Shown here one piece after another: positions 54,441 through 63,508 of a DNA stretch of 64,000 nt. Each line of letters starts with the position of its first letter. The stretch's first letter is position 1. The stretch is taken from NCBI GenBank assembly GCA_016793445.1, contig JAEUME010000002.1:374501-438500 (forward strand), in the 5' to 3' direction. The notes beneath the pieces were generated by a model, which was not told the DNA's origin, made no database searches, and saw only the letters and a program-made list of their open reading frames with translations. The position numbers and the translations under genes were made by a program. This DNA comes from Hyphomicrobium sp. Its GTDB lineage: Bacteria; Pseudomonadota; Alphaproteobacteria; Rhizobiales; Hyphomicrobiaceae.

Positions 54441-55477
54441 TCAGGCTTCGACGGCTTCGCACCGCCCGTCCGCCCCGTCGTCTTGGCGAGGGATCGCGGC
54501 ACATGGATCTTCAGTTTCTTGACGCGGCGCGGGTCCGCGTCGAGCACTTCGAATTCCAGACCGCTGGCTTGGCGTATCAGTTCGCCGCGCGAGGGCACGC
54601 GGCCCAGTAGAGTGAAGATCAAGCCTCCCAGAGTATCGACGTCCTGATCGTCGTCCTTCTCAAGGATCTTGATCCCCAAGTGCTCTTCGAGCTGTGAAAT
54701 CGGCGTCCGCGCGGATGCGATCAAGCCCTGCTTGGGATCAGCAACAATGTTACACTCTTCCGCCTCGTCATGCTCATCCTCGATGTCACCCACGATCTGC
54801 TCGACGAGATCTTCGATGGTCACGAGGCCATCCGTGCCGCCGTATTCGTCCACGACGAGCGCCATGTGGTTGCGCGACGTCTGCATCTTGATGAGGAGAT
54901 CGGCGGCCGGCATGGAGGGCGGCACATAAAGAACCTGCCGCCGGATCTTCGCGGCTGAAATGGGACGGCTGAGGTTGACGTTGCCGAGATTGAGCGTTTC
55001 CAAGACTTGCGCGGCCGCACCCTTGTCATCCGTCGCCTTCACTCCGCTCGCGGAATCGGATGCGGCATGGCCCTTGGCTTCAGCAACGACCCAGCCGAAC
55101 AGATCCTTGATATGGATCATGCCGCGCGGATCATCGAGTGTTTCGCGGAAGATCGGGATCCGCGATACGCCCGCCTCAATGAAGGTCCTGAGCAGCTCCG
55201 AAATCGGCTCGGTTTCATCGAGCGCAGTGATGTCTGCGCGCGGCACCATGATGTCGTCCACGCGACTGGCGCCAAACCGCAGGAGACGCGAAAGCATGCC
55301 GCGTTCGGCGTCCGAAAAGGCGGCGTTGGTATCGGGGGCCTTGAGCACGTCTTCCAGCGTGTCGCGCAGGGTCTGCGGTCCGCTCAGCCCGAGCTTGTGG
55401 CGCAAGACCTGAATCCAGCCTCGCTGTTCGTCAGCCAAGGCATCGGGGGAACTTTTATCGCTTGAAGTGTCACTCAT
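54437..55477 (-). CDS. corC: CorC/HlyC-type CBS-domain protein
   Basis: 346 residues without membrane helices. Two CBS domains ([87 protein letters not shown]) and a C-terminal CorC_HlyC domain ([17 protein letters not shown]). Linked to magnesium/cobalt efflux and ion homeostasis. An insertion between the CBS domains ([19 protein letters not shown]) is lineage specific. Between ybeY and lnt as in most proteobacteria. Confidence 0.92.
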   Translation of the reverse strand: MSDTSSDKSSPDALADEQRGWIQVLRHKLGLSGPQTLRDTLEDVLKAPDTNAAFSDAERGMLSRLLRFGASRVDDIMVPRADITALDETEPISELLRTFIEAGVSRIPIFRETLDDPRGMIHIKDLFGWVVAEAKGHAASDSASGVKATDDKGAAAQVLETLNLGNVNLSRPISAAKIRRQVLYVPPSMPAADLLIKMQTSRNHMALVVDEYGGTDGLVTIEDLVEQIVGDIEDEHDEAEECNIVADPKQGLIASARTPISQLEEHLGIKILEKDDDQDVDTLGGLIFTLLGRVPSRGELIRQASGLEFEVLDADPRRVKKLKIHVPRSLAKTTGRTGGAKPSKPE

Positions 55478-55504
55478 GGATCTTTTGTTCGCTTGACGCG
55501 GAAA

Positions 55505-55608
55505 CTAGAGCCGTTCCGGTTTTGATGGAATCGCGGAACGGCTCAAGGCTTTAGTTTTGTCGTGCTTCTTATCGGAAAACCGGTTCCCACTTTTCCGGAA
55601 GCACTCTA
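55505..55608 (-). repeat. Composite palindromic interspersed repeat, copy 2
   Basis: Inverted relative to copy 1 at 25387-25492. Both palindromes are retained in the same order. The element fills the ybeY-corC gap, and its first three bases on the minus strand, TAG of TAGAGTGCTT, are the stop codon of ybeY. That implies insertion exactly at, or creation of, the gene end. Confidence 0.88.
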
Positions 55609-56127
55609 ACTCTTAGCGGGATCAAGGGGCGCCGTGTAGGGGTTTACGATGCCAAGACGCGCCAGAATTCGAATTTCAAGGGCTTCCATCCGTTCAGCTT
55701 CAGCGTCCGTCCCGTGATCAAAGCCCATGAGATGCAAAATGCCGTGCACGAGGAGGTGCTGGAAATGATGCTCATGCGAGATGTCCTCATCCGCCGCCTC
55801 GCGCAGCAGCGTCTCGCAGGCAATGACGATGTCGCCGAGATTGCCCGGCTCAGCCCCTGCACCAGCCGGAAATGACAGCACATTCGTGGGCTTGGGCTTG
55901 CCCCGGAACTGGCCGTTGAGTGCGCTTACGTTTTGATCGTTCGACAGCACAATCGTGACGCTCGCCGGCTTTGCCGGCACATCCTCTTCGGCGGTCACTT
56001 GCAGGCAGGCGGCTTCGACGAGCCCAGACGCGTCCTTCAGAAATGACCAGTCACCGGCGTCCTCGATGACATCGGCGGTCAGCAGGGCAGGCCGTCCTGG
56101 GCGTCGCTCGGCCACGCGTTTAGACAT
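55606..56127 (-). CDS. ybeY: Endoribonuclease/rRNA maturation factor YbeY
   Basis: 173 residues. Metal-dependent RNase of 16S rRNA 3'-end maturation and ribosome quality control. The zinc-binding motif HxxxHxxxxxH is in LLVHGILHLMGFDHGTDAEAERME; TIVLSNDQNVSALNGQFRGKPKPTNVLSFPAG and LGDIVIACETLLREA precede it. ATG at 56127; an upstream TTG at 56139 would overlap phoH. The stop codon comes from the palindromic repeat. Confidence 0.94.
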   Translation of the reverse strand: MSKRVAERRPGRPALLTADVIEDAGDWSFLKDASGLVEAACLQVTAEEDVPAKPASVTIVLSNDQNVSALNGQFRGKPKPTNVLSFPAGAGAEPGNLGDIVIACETLLREAADEDISHEHHFQHLLVHGILHLMGFDHGTDAEAERMEALEIRILARLGIVNPYTAPLDPAKS

Positions 56128-56135
56128 GGGCCGTC

Positions 56136-57131
56136 TCAAACCGCCTTATCGTAGGCGGCGACGATCTTGGCGACCAGATCACGGCGCACGATGTCCGCGC
56201 CGGTGAAACGGATCGCCGAAATGTCGTCCACGCCGTCGAGCAGAGATACGGCCTCCTCCAAACCCGAGCGCATCCCCGGGGGCAAGTCGACTTGCGTGGG
56301 ATCGCCCGTCACCACCATCTTGGAGCCTTCGCCTAGGCGGGTGAGGAACATCTTCATCTGCATAGATGTGGTGTTCTGCGCTTCGTCGAGAATGACGAAG
56401 GCGTTGGCGAGCGTGCGTCCACGCATGAACGCCAGCGGTGCGATCTCGATCACGCCGGTTTCCAGATCGCGCTCCACCTTTTCAGGGGGCAAAACGTCGT
56501 AAAGCGCGTCATAGAGGGGACGCAGATAGGGATCGACCTTCTCGCGCATGTCACCCGGCAGGAAGCCCAGGCGCTCGCCGGCTTCGACCGCAGGGCGCGA
56601 AAGAATGATGCGTTCCACCACGCCCCGCTCCAGGCAATGCGCGGCAAAGGCAACCGCGAGGTAGGTTTTGCCCGTGCCCGCCGGGCCGACGCCAAAGACC
56701 AGGTCGTGCTTTTCGATCGCGCGGATGTAGCTCGACTGCATCGGTGTGCGCGCCTTGACGACACGCCGCCGTGTTGCAATCTGCGCTTGGCCGTCGCTGC
56801 TTGGACCTTCCGTGCGCGCGTGCCGGATCAGCCCGTCGAAATCTCCCGCGCCGATGCTCTCGCCTTTGGCGACACGCGCGTAGAGCTTTTCCAGGACCTC
56901 GCGCGCCAGCGCGCAGGCATTTGCCGGCCCCGTCAGAATGACGACGTTGCCATGGGCGTGTGCATTGATTCCGAGACGGTCTTCAATCAGGGCCAGATGG
57001 CTGTCGTACTCGCCGAGCAGGCGGGTTAGAAGGCGGTTGTCCTCAAAGGGAACGACGATCCGGGCGCCTTGCACCTCGGTCTTGCCCTCGCGGCGCGAGG
57101 CTGAAGCGGGAAGCCCGCGAAAACCTGCCAA
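56136..57131 (-). CDS. phoH: PhoH family ATPase
   Basis: 331 residues. N-terminal KH-like segment (NRLLTRLLGEYDSHLALIEDRLGINAHAHGNVVILTG), then the PhoH P-loop domain: IRAIEKHDLVFGVGPAGTGKTYLAVAFA (Walker A), LGFLPGDMREKVDPYLRPLYDAL, FVILDEAQNTTSMQMKMFLTRLG (Walker B) and VVTGDPTQVDLP. Likely an RNA helicase acting with YbeY. TTG start at 57131, chosen because AAAGGAG lies 9 bases upstream; the next TTG upstream (57158) has no such site. Confidence 0.94.
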   Translation of the reverse strand: MAGFRGLPASASRREGKTEVQGARIVVPFEDNRLLTRLLGEYDSHLALIEDRLGINAHAHGNVVILTGPANACALAREVLEKLYARVAKGESIGAGDFDGLIRHARTEGPSSDGQAQIATRRRVVKARTPMQSSYIRAIEKHDLVFGVGPAGTGKTYLAVAFAAHCLERGVVERIILSRPAVEAGERLGFLPGDMREKVDPYLRPLYDALYDVLPPEKVERDLETGVIEIAPLAFMRGRTLANAFVILDEAQNTTSMQMKMFLTRLGEGSKMVVTGDPTQVDLPPGMRSGLEEAVSLLDGVDDISAIRFTGADIVRRDLVAKIVAAYDKAV

Positions 57132-57278
57132 GTCTGGTGTCTCCTTTAACGGCGTCAACGGCCAATGGGATCGCGGGACAGGCGAATCGTAAACCGGGCT
57201 CGCGTCGCATGTCGAATTTAGTGCTCCCAGGGTGCCACGGGAAGTGTGGCGTCGGCAACAAAGCCTTGAAACCCACGC

Positions 57279-58688
57279 TTATGCCGTTTCGATAACACCC
57301 GACAGGGTCAGCTGGCTGGCCGAGCGCACGGCCACGGGCCGGATCTGGCCGATCAGATCGGCTGCCGCGTCGGCGTGGACAAGCTGCAGGTAGGGTGAGC
57401 GGCCCACGATCTGGCCCTCATGGCGGCCCTTCCGCTCGAAGAGCACCGGCACAACCCGGCCCACCAGGGCAGCATTGAAGGCCGCCTGCTGGCTCTCCAG
57501 CAAATCCTGGAGGCGGGCGAGCCGCTCGGTCTTGATCGCTTCGGGAACCTGGTCCCCGGCGGTCGCCGCGGGCGTGCCGGGACGGGCTGAGTACTTGAAG
57601 GAGAATGTTTGGGCGAATCCCACCGCACGCACCAGATCGAGCGTTGCCTCAAAGTCAGCTTCCGTCTCGCCGGGAAAGCCGACGATGAAGTCACTCGACA
57701 GGGCGATGTCGGGCCGCGCCGCACGTATGCGCGCGATAAGGCGCAGATACTCCTGCGCGGTATGCTTGCGGTTCATCGCTGCCAGGATGCGGTCTGATCC
57801 CGACTGCACAGGCAGATGCAGGAACGGCATCAGCTTGGGGTTGCCGGCATGGGCGGCGATAAGATCCTCGCTCATGTCGCGCGGATGGCTCGTCGTGTAC
57901 CGCAGCCGCGCAAGCCCCTCGATGGCGCTCAGCCGGTCAAGAAGTCCCGCGAGAGACACAGATCGGCCGTCTGGGCCTTGCCCATGATAGGCGTTGACGT
58001 TCTGGCCGAGCAGCGTCAGCTCTCGGACGCCGGAAGCAACGAGTTTTCGCGCCTCCTTCTCGACATCGGCGACGGGGCGCGAAACCTCGATCCCGCGCGT
58101 GTAGGGCACGACGCAGAAGGTACAGAATTTATCGCAGCCTTCCTGCACGGTAAGAAACGCACTCGGGTTCCTCTGCACCGCACGTTCGGGCAGTGACTGG
58201 AATTTGTCCTCTTGCGGAAACTCCGTCTCTACGATCCGCGATTCGCCTCGCGACACGCGTCCGATCAGCGAAGGCAAGCGATGATAGCTCTGCGGCCCGA
58301 TCACCAGATCGACGGCGGGCTGGCGGGTCGTGATCTCCGCACCCTCGGCCTGGGCCACGCAACCCGCGACGGCGATGACGGTCTGCTTGCCATCCGCACG
58401 CCGCAGATCCTTCAGCTGCTTCAGCCGGCCAAGTTCCGAATAGACCTTCTCGGCAGCCTTCTCACGGATGTGGCATGTATTGAGAATGATGAGATCGGCA
58501 TCGCCGGGGCTATCGGTCACGCCGTAGCCTTCCCGTGCCAGCGCCTCCATCATGCGGTCGCTGTCGTAGACGTTCATTTGGCAGCCAAACGTTTTGACGA
58601 ACACCGCCTTTGTCGCGGGAGGCTCCTCTGCAACGCCGGTTGACGCCTGTGCGCGTTTCCTGCTGTCGATGATCGGGATTTCGCCCAT
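57279..58688 (-). CDS. miaB: tRNA-2-methylthio-N6-dimethylallyladenosine synthase
   Basis: 469 residues. Radical-SAM methylthiolation of i6A37 in tRNA. UPF0004 domain with FeS ligands C36 ([13 protein letters not shown]), C72 (NTCHIREKA) and C110 (AGCVAQAEG); radical SAM cluster C185-x3-C189-x2-C192 ([15 protein letters not shown]); C-terminal TRAM domain ([28 protein letters not shown]). All six ligands are present, so it should be active. Confidence 0.97.
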   Translation of the reverse strand: MGEIPIIDSRKRAQASTGVAEEPPATKAVFVKTFGCQMNVYDSDRMMEALAREGYGVTDSPGDADLIILNTCHIREKAAEKVYSELGRLKQLKDLRRADGKQTVIAVAGCVAQAEGAEITTRQPAVDLVIGPQSYHRLPSLIGRVSRGESRIVETEFPQEDKFQSLPERAVQRNPSAFLTVQEGCDKFCTFCVVPYTRGIEVSRPVADVEKEARKLVASGVRELTLLGQNVNAYHGQGPDGRSVSLAGLLDRLSAIEGLARLRYTTSHPRDMSEDLIAAHAGNPKLMPFLHLPVQSGSDRILAAMNRKHTAQEYLRLIARIRAARPDIALSSDFIVGFPGETEADFEATLDLVRAVGFAQTFSFKYSARPGTPAATAGDQVPEAIKTERLARLQDLLESQQAAFNAALVGRVVPVLFERKGRHEGQIVGRSPYLQLVHADAAADLIGQIRPVAVRSASQLTLSGVIETA

Positions 58689-58753
58689 GCGTGGCGGGCT
58701 CCATTGCGCTCGTTAGTGCCTGTTGGCCGCTGCGATAGCACACAAGACCGGGG

Positions 58754-59731
58754 TCATGTCCATTTTTCACCCGTGCTGGCGCGCACGGGCCGCATGTTGC
58801 GGGCCTCCGCTTTGGGCTCGACCGGGTCCAATGGCTCGCCGGGCTTGCGGTCCCGCAGGATGCGGTGGACGGCCGCGCGCACGGTGCGCTCGCTCGAAAT
58901 CGCAAGGGACTTGCGGTCGGTGAAGTTGCTTAAGGGAACAGGCGGCGAAATGTCGATCGTGACGGCGAGCGGCCCGGCGCCCAACAGAGCCCACGCGTGC
59001 GACTGCATTTCCATGTCGCCGTACCAGCCGACGCGTGGCCGGTCCGCCCGCCCGATCGGCACGCCATGCAAGTGCGTGTAGACGACGGCAAGCGTCTGCA
59101 CCATGGGCTCTCGAGCCTCTCTGCCAGGCTCGCCGATGGGTTCGCCCTGCGCGGCCGCCCCGCCGTTCGCGCGCGACGGCTTTACGGCGGCAAACAGCGA
59201 TGTCTTGAAAGGCAGCACGCGATTGCCGTCGCTTGACGTGCCTTCAGCAAATAGGACGATCGCGTCCCCTTTTTTCAATCGCTCGGTGATCTCATCGGCT
59301 GTGTCCCCGGCCGCCTGCCGGCGCGCGCGATCGACGAACACCGAACGCTGAAGCCGCGCAAGCGCGGAGACAAACGGCCAACCGCCGACCTCCTTTTTCG
59401 CAACGAACGACACGGGTGCGACGGCAGACAGGACGGGAATGTCCAACCAGGACGTGTGATTAGAAACAAGCAACACGGGGCCATCGCGGGCGACCGCGCC
59501 GTTGATGGTCAGTTTGATGCCGAGCACGCGGCACACTTGACGGTGATACCAATGCGGAAAGCGCCGTGCTGCCTTGTCCGATACTTTGAGCAGCAACGCC
59601 TGGACCGGCATCAGCGGCACGGTCAACGTCATGAAGAGCGCGAGCACGGCCCCCGCCCTCAGTGTGCTGAATTGCGGCGGGCCCGCAGTTTCATTGCCGC
59701 TGTGATCCATCATTGCGGACTTCCGGCTCAT
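58754..59731 (-). CDS. plsC: 1-acyl-sn-glycerol-3-phosphate acyltransferase family protein
   Basis: 325 residues from MSRKSAMMDHSG. One N-terminal hydrophobic helix (LRAGAVLALFMTLTVPLMPVQAL), catalytic NHTSWLD (HX4D), FVAKKEVGGWPFVSALA and the phosphate-binding FAEGTSSDGNRVLPFK. Makes phosphatidic acid, or could be the OlsA step of ornithine lipid synthesis. The start is uncertain: 59713 has a better GGAAG site, and a GTG at 59752 would overlap fur. The C-terminal about 60 residues are variable. Confidence 0.88.
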   Translation of the reverse strand: MSRKSAMMDHSGNETAGPPQFSTLRAGAVLALFMTLTVPLMPVQALLLKVSDKAARRFPHWYHRQVCRVLGIKLTINGAVARDGPVLLVSNHTSWLDIPVLSAVAPVSFVAKKEVGGWPFVSALARLQRSVFVDRARRQAAGDTADEITERLKKGDAIVLFAEGTSSDGNRVLPFKTSLFAAVKPSRANGGAAAQGEPIGEPGREAREPMVQTLAVVYTHLHGVPIGRADRPRVGWYGDMEMQSHAWALLGAGPLAVTIDISPPVPLSNFTDRKSLAISSERTVRAAVHRILRDRKPGEPLDPVEPKAEARNMRPVRASTGEKWT

Positions 59732-59741
59732 CACATTCGCT

Positions 59742-60236
59742 TCAGCCGTCACGCGCCCCCTTCTTTCTGGAAAGTGGCACGCCATAGAGTTCCAGCCTGT
59801 GGCCGACCAGCGTGAATCCCAGCTCGCGCGCGACACGCTCCTGAAGCGCCTCGATCTCATCGTTGGCGAATTCAATGACGCGCCCCGTCTCGATGTCGAC
59901 GAGATGGTCGTGATGCCGGCGCGAGGCAACCTCATAGCGCCCGCGGCTGTGGCCACCTTGGCCGAAGTCATGCCTCTCGAGAATGCCCTTCTCGGCAAAC
60001 AGCTTCAATGTGCGGTAGACTGTCGACAACGAAATCCTGGCATCGAGCGCGCTGGCGCGGCGATGCACTTCCTCGACGTCAGGATGGTCTTTCGCCGCGC
60101 TGAGAACGCGCGCGATGGTACGGCGCTGACCTGTCATCCTCAGGCCCTGCTCGCTACATCGCATCTCGATGCGCGTCTGAGATTCCTGGCGCGTTGCCGG
60201 CATAGCGTTGACGCTCAAACCCACGAAGATTGACAT
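59742..60236 (-). CDS. fur: Fur family transcriptional regulator
   Basis: 164 residues. Winged helix (LRMTGQRRTIARVLSAAKDHPDVEEVHRRASALDARISLSTVYRTLKLFAEKGILERHDFG) and metal-binding domain (RRHHDHLVDIETGRVIEFANDEIEALQERVARELGF, HRLELYGVPL). No CxxC zinc motif. Its position between rimI and plsC/miaB is that of the Fur/Mur homologue of Rhizobiales, which often senses manganese, with iron control shifted to Irr and RirA. TATAAG lies about 20 bp before the ATG. Confidence 0.92.
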   Translation of the reverse strand: MSIFVGLSVNAMPATRQESQTRIEMRCSEQGLRMTGQRRTIARVLSAAKDHPDVEEVHRRASALDARISLSTVYRTLKLFAEKGILERHDFGQGGHSRGRYEVASRRHHDHLVDIETGRVIEFANDEIEALQERVARELGFTLVGHRLELYGVPLSRKKGARDG

Positions 60237-60319
60237 AAAAGATCGACGTTCGACTTATAGGCACAGGCCCCCGGCAACGTCCACCTCGCCGCGTTCGCGG
60301 CGCATTGGCGATATGTGCC

Positions 60320-60805
60320 TCAAAGAGGCAGAGTCAGGACGAGCGCATCGATGGCGCCATCGGGGCGATGATAATACTTCCTGCGCCGCCCGGTCTCCTT
60401 GAAGCCAAGCCTGCGGTATAAAGCCAATGCAGCGGTATTGTCCTCCGCCACCTCCAGAAATATACGGCGCGCCTCGCCCTTTCTGGACGCGCGGGCCAAA
60501 CCCTCCATCAGCATCGCGCCAAGACCGGCGCGCTGCCAGTCAGGCGCCACGGCGATGGAGAGCACCTCCGCTTCATCCGCCGCCAGCTGCGCGATGACGA
60601 AACCCTTGATCGTTTTCGGGTCGCCCGCGATTGCAATAAGCGACGTCGAAGCAGGGTGCTCCAACAGCGATTTTATGGATCCCTCGGCCCAGGCGTCTGC
60701 GAACACGCGGGCATGAAGCATCGCGATCTCCTCCGCCCGCTCGGGCGCCGCCCACAACAGCGAGACGTGCTTGACGTTGCGGAAGGGAGTTACGTTCGAC
60801 GTCAT
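60320..60805 (-). CDS. rimI: Ribosomal-protein-alanine N-acetyltransferase-like GNAT
   Basis: 161 residues. GNAT fold with acetyl-CoA loop VAPDWQRAGLGAMLMEGLARASR and RRIFLEVAEDNTAALALYRRLGFKETGRRRKYYHRPDG. Named for E. coli RimI, which acetylates ribosomal protein S18. The tsaB-rimI pairing (10 bp apart) is widespread and supports the call. Confidence 0.92.
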   Translation of the reverse strand: MTSNVTPFRNVKHVSLLWAAPERAEEIAMLHARVFADAWAEGSIKSLLEHPASTSLIAIAGDPKTIKGFVIAQLAADEAEVLSIAVAPDWQRAGLGAMLMEGLARASRKGEARRIFLEVAEDNTAALALYRRLGFKETGRRRKYYHRPDGAIDALVLTLPL

Positions 60806-60815
60806 GCCTCAAATC

Positions 60816-61502
60816 CTATGCGAGGACCGCGTTGCTTTGCGGTTTGGCATCGGGCGGACGCAGGTAAAGAGCCTGAACGCTGCTAAAATGCATCATCCGC
60901 GTGGCGAGGAAAAGAACGTCAGCAGAATCTGGCAACAGGTGTGGCGCAATGGCCCTAACGTCCTTGCCGAGCCCGCGCGCTGCGGCTGCAACCGCTGACG
61001 CCCCCGACCCCGCAACGACAATACTTTTGCCGCCGAGCTGGCGCGCGGCCTCCTCGACCCTGAAAGCCGCGGCTGGCGCGCGCGATTGCAGAGTGTGTGG
61101 ATCAAATCGTTCGACATACACCTCGTCCCGGCGTGCATCGGTTGCAATCGCCAACTCTTCCGCGCCGGTCGAGTTGGCGGCTGGGTTCATCGCCATCAGA
61201 TGCAATGTGGAGACGGGGACAATCGGTGTGTTGGCAACGAGCGCCAGCGCGCGGGCGGCCGAGACCGCGATACGCGTGCCGGTAAACGTACCTGGACCGC
61301 AGGTAACGGCGATACGATCGAGATCACTGACCGTCATTCTTGTCGCCGCCAAAGCCTCTTCGATCATGGGAACCAGACGCTCCGCCTGGCCGCTGCTCAT
61401 GGGTTCATACAAGGCAACGATCGATGGAGCGAGACTGCGCAAGCCCCGTCCAGCCGCAACCGAGCAGGCGTCAAAGCAGGTATCGAAGGCAAGAACGTTC
61501 AT
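60816..61502 (-). CDS. tsaB: tRNA threonylcarbamoyladenosine biosynthesis protein TsaB
   Basis: 228 residues. Non-catalytic ASKHA-fold partner of TsaD in t6A37 synthesis. VLAFDTCFDACSVAA, PMSSGQAERLVPMIEEAL, IAVTCGPGTFTGTRIAVSAARALAL and AIATDARRDEVYVERF are diagnostic. Directly upstream of rimI. A common misannotation for this family is peptidase M22; the sequence offers no protease evidence. Confidence 0.95.
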   Translation of the reverse strand: MNVLAFDTCFDACSVAAGRGLRSLAPSIVALYEPMSSGQAERLVPMIEEALAATRMTVSDLDRIAVTCGPGTFTGTRIAVSAARALALVANTPIVPVSTLHLMAMNPAANSTGAEELAIATDARRDEVYVERFDPHTLQSRAPAAAFRVEEAARQLGGKSIVVAGSGASAVAAAARGLGKDVRAIAPHLLPDSADVLFLATRMMHFSSVQALYLRPPDAKPQSNAVLA

Positions 61503-61515
61503 AATGCCTGGTGCT

Positions 61516-62118
61516 TTAAGCTATCCTGGCCATTTCGTCGAAGTCAAAGCGGGGGCTGCGCGGGCGCAGAGCCGACGCATCGCCATAGCCAAGATTGCAC
61601 AAGAAATTCGATTTGATATCGCTGCCTGCAAAGAAGGCCGCGTCGACGCCGGCGTTGTCGAACCCGGACATCGGTCCGCAGTCGAGCCCCAAAGCACGCG
61701 CCGCAATAATGAGATACGCGCCTTGTAAAGAGGAGTTTCTGAAGGCGGTCTCCAGGATTTTTGCTTCGTTTCCGGCGAACCAGGAGCGCGCGTCGGTATG
61801 GGGAAACAGCTTGGGCAGATGCTCATAAAAGCGCAGATCCTGACCGACGATGGCCGTTACGGGTGCGGCCATGGTCTTGTCGCGGTTGCCTTCACTCAAT
61901 TGCGGCTTCAGACGCTCCTTGGCCTCGCGCGACTTTACGAACACGATGCGCGCCGGCGAGCAATTCGCGCTCGTGGGGCCAAGCTTGAGACAATCGACAA
62001 GCCTGCGCAGCGTGTCATCGGAAACCTCAACTGGCAGCCACTTGGAGTGCGTCCGCGCGTCGATGAAGATCTGATCGAGCGCAGATGGACTGATTGCGCC
62101 GCGCTGATTTGCGGTCAT
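61516..62118 (-). CDS. rutE: Malonic semialdehyde reductase / nitroreductase (RutE-like)
   Basis: 200 residues. FMN-dependent nitroreductase fold of the RutE/HadB subgroup: [51 protein letters not shown]-less centre [53 protein letters not shown] and [26 protein letters not shown]. RutE reduces malonic semialdehyde in uracil degradation, but no other rut genes are near, so the physiological substrate is open. Confidence 0.9.
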   Translation of the reverse strand: MTANQRGAISPSALDQIFIDARTHSKWLPVEVSDDTLRRLVDCLKLGPTSANCSPARIVFVKSREAKERLKPQLSEGNRDKTMAAPVTAIVGQDLRFYEHLPKLFPHTDARSWFAGNEAKILETAFRNSSLQGAYLIIAARALGLDCGPMSGFDNAGVDAAFFAGSDIKSNFLCNLGYGDASALRPRSPRFDFDEMARIA

Positions 62119-62258
62119 GCGTGTGAGTTTCCTTTGCTTGGATCATGCGGCTCGGGGCCAACACTCGCAAACCCCGCAGGACACCTCGGGGTTCCACAAC
62201 TCAGCGTTCAAGAGCGATTTCACGGCCCTTGTCCCGGCGATAACAGCTCAACGCCGTC

Positions 62259-62813
62259 TTACACCGCCTGAACCGACTGCACGTCCGGACAGAAATGCTT
62301 GAGGAGGTTCTCGATGCCGTGGCGCAATGTGGCGGTGGAACTGGGACATCCCGCGCACGCACCCCGCATATGCAGATAGACCACGCCGTCGCGGAAGCCT
62401 GAGAATGTGATATCGCCGCCGTCCTGCGCGACAGCCGGTCGGACGCGTGTCTCGATCAGCTCCTTGATGGCCGCGACTGTGTCCTCGTCGTCGGGATCAT
62501 AGGAGCCCTCCGAGGAGTCGTTGGCGCCATCGTTCTGAGCGGTCGGCGCACCCGACAAGTAGTGCTCCATGATGGCGCCCAATACGACCGGCTTGAGATG
62601 CTGCCATTCGATATCGCCCTTGGTGACGGAAATGAAATCGGAACCCAGGAACACGCCTTTGACGCCATCGATATCGAACAGGCGCGCGGCCAGCGGCGAT
62701 TTGCCCGCCTCAGAGCGCGAGCGGAAATCAGCCGTGCCCGATGCCAGGACCGCCTTGCCAGGCATGAACTTCAAGGTCGCGGGATTGGGGGTCGCTTCGG
62801 TCTGAATGAACAT
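62259..62813 (-). CDS. NifU-like Fe-S scaffold protein
   Basis: 184 residues. N-terminal Nfu_N domain (MFIQTEATPNPATLKFMPGKAVL, LFDIDGVKGVFLGSDFISVTKGDIEW) and C-terminal NifU domain with the cluster-binding C153-x2-C156 (RPAVAQDGGDITFSGFRDGVVYLHMRGACAGCPSSTATL). Delivers Fe-S clusters to target proteins. An Irr-box-like palindrome lies 67 bp upstream of the ATG, consistent with iron control. Confidence 0.94.
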   Translation of the reverse strand: MFIQTEATPNPATLKFMPGKAVLASGTADFRSRSEAGKSPLAARLFDIDGVKGVFLGSDFISVTKGDIEWQHLKPVVLGAIMEHYLSGAPTAQNDGANDSSEGSYDPDDEDTVAAIKELIETRVRPAVAQDGGDITFSGFRDGVVYLHMRGACAGCPSSTATLRHGIENLLKHFCPDVQSVQAV

Positions 62814-62879
62814 GAGTGCAGAAATCCCTGTTGGGGGGCGCCGGAATCACCCCTATCACCGACGGAATCCGCCAGTGCG

Positions 62880-62894
62880 TTAGAATTATTCTAA
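62880..62894. promoter_or_regulatory. Irr-box (iron control element)-like palindrome
   Basis: TTAGAATTATTCTAA is a perfect palindrome around a central T and matches the TTAGAA-N3-TTCTAA core of the iron control element bound by Irr in Rhizobiales. It lies in an A/T-rich patch upstream of the NifU-like gene, where Irr could repress under low iron. Confidence 0.72.
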
Positions 62895-62949
62895 GATATA
62901 AGTCAGGATGCTACCTTTGTCGAGGTCACGTCAACCGTCACCCCAGCCA

Positions 62950-63459
62950 TCACGCCAAGGCTTTTATCTCCTCTAGGGAAAGTTCACCCGGAACTATTGT
63001 GATTGGAATGGGGAAGCCACCGGCCACAGTACCCGCCGCCAGCGAGGAGACCAAGGGTCCAGGCCCTTTAGCGTCAGCCGCCGCCCCAAGGACCAGAATG
63101 GCTACATCCTCATCCTCTCCGATCTGTTGCACGATGGCCTCCGCGGGGGTGCCTTCGCGGATGACCTCTTCGGAGGGGACGTCCTCGAACCCAGCCAGAT
63201 TGAGCTTGCGCCGAAACAACCGGAAAAGCGCCTTAGCCTTGGTGGTCTCTTCCTCGAGCTGAACTTGGCGCACGCCCATCCAGTGCTGATACTCGCCCGG
63301 CTCGATGACGTAGAGCATGACAATGGTGCCCGAGGAGCGTTGTACGCGGGAGGCTGTGTAATAGAGCGCGCTTTCCACCTCCTGGCTCTCATCGACGACG
63401 AGCAGAAACTTGCGGCTGTGGCCGGCCTCGAAGGAACGTCTGGGCTTCATGCTGGTCAT
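62950..63459 (-). CDS. Universal stress protein (UspA family)
   Basis: 169 residues, a single Usp domain: KFLLVVDESQEVESALYYTASRVQRSSGTIVMLYVIEP and VREGTPAE-like EVIREGTPAEAIVQQIGEDEDVAILVLGAA. The GxxG(x9)GS/T nucleotide motif is only partly kept, so ATP binding is uncertain. Lies between trpS and nifU, an arrangement common in Rhizobiales. Confidence 0.88.
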   Translation of the reverse strand: MTSMKPRRSFEAGHSRKFLLVVDESQEVESALYYTASRVQRSSGTIVMLYVIEPGEYQHWMGVRQVQLEEETTKAKALFRLFRRKLNLAGFEDVPSEEVIREGTPAEAIVQQIGEDEDVAILVLGAAADAKGPGPLVSSLAAGTVAGGFPIPITIVPGELSLEEIKALA

Positions 63460-63508
63460 GCTGCCGTCCCTTCCATGCCCCGAGAGGCATCTCTCCTGTC
63501 CGTTGCAC

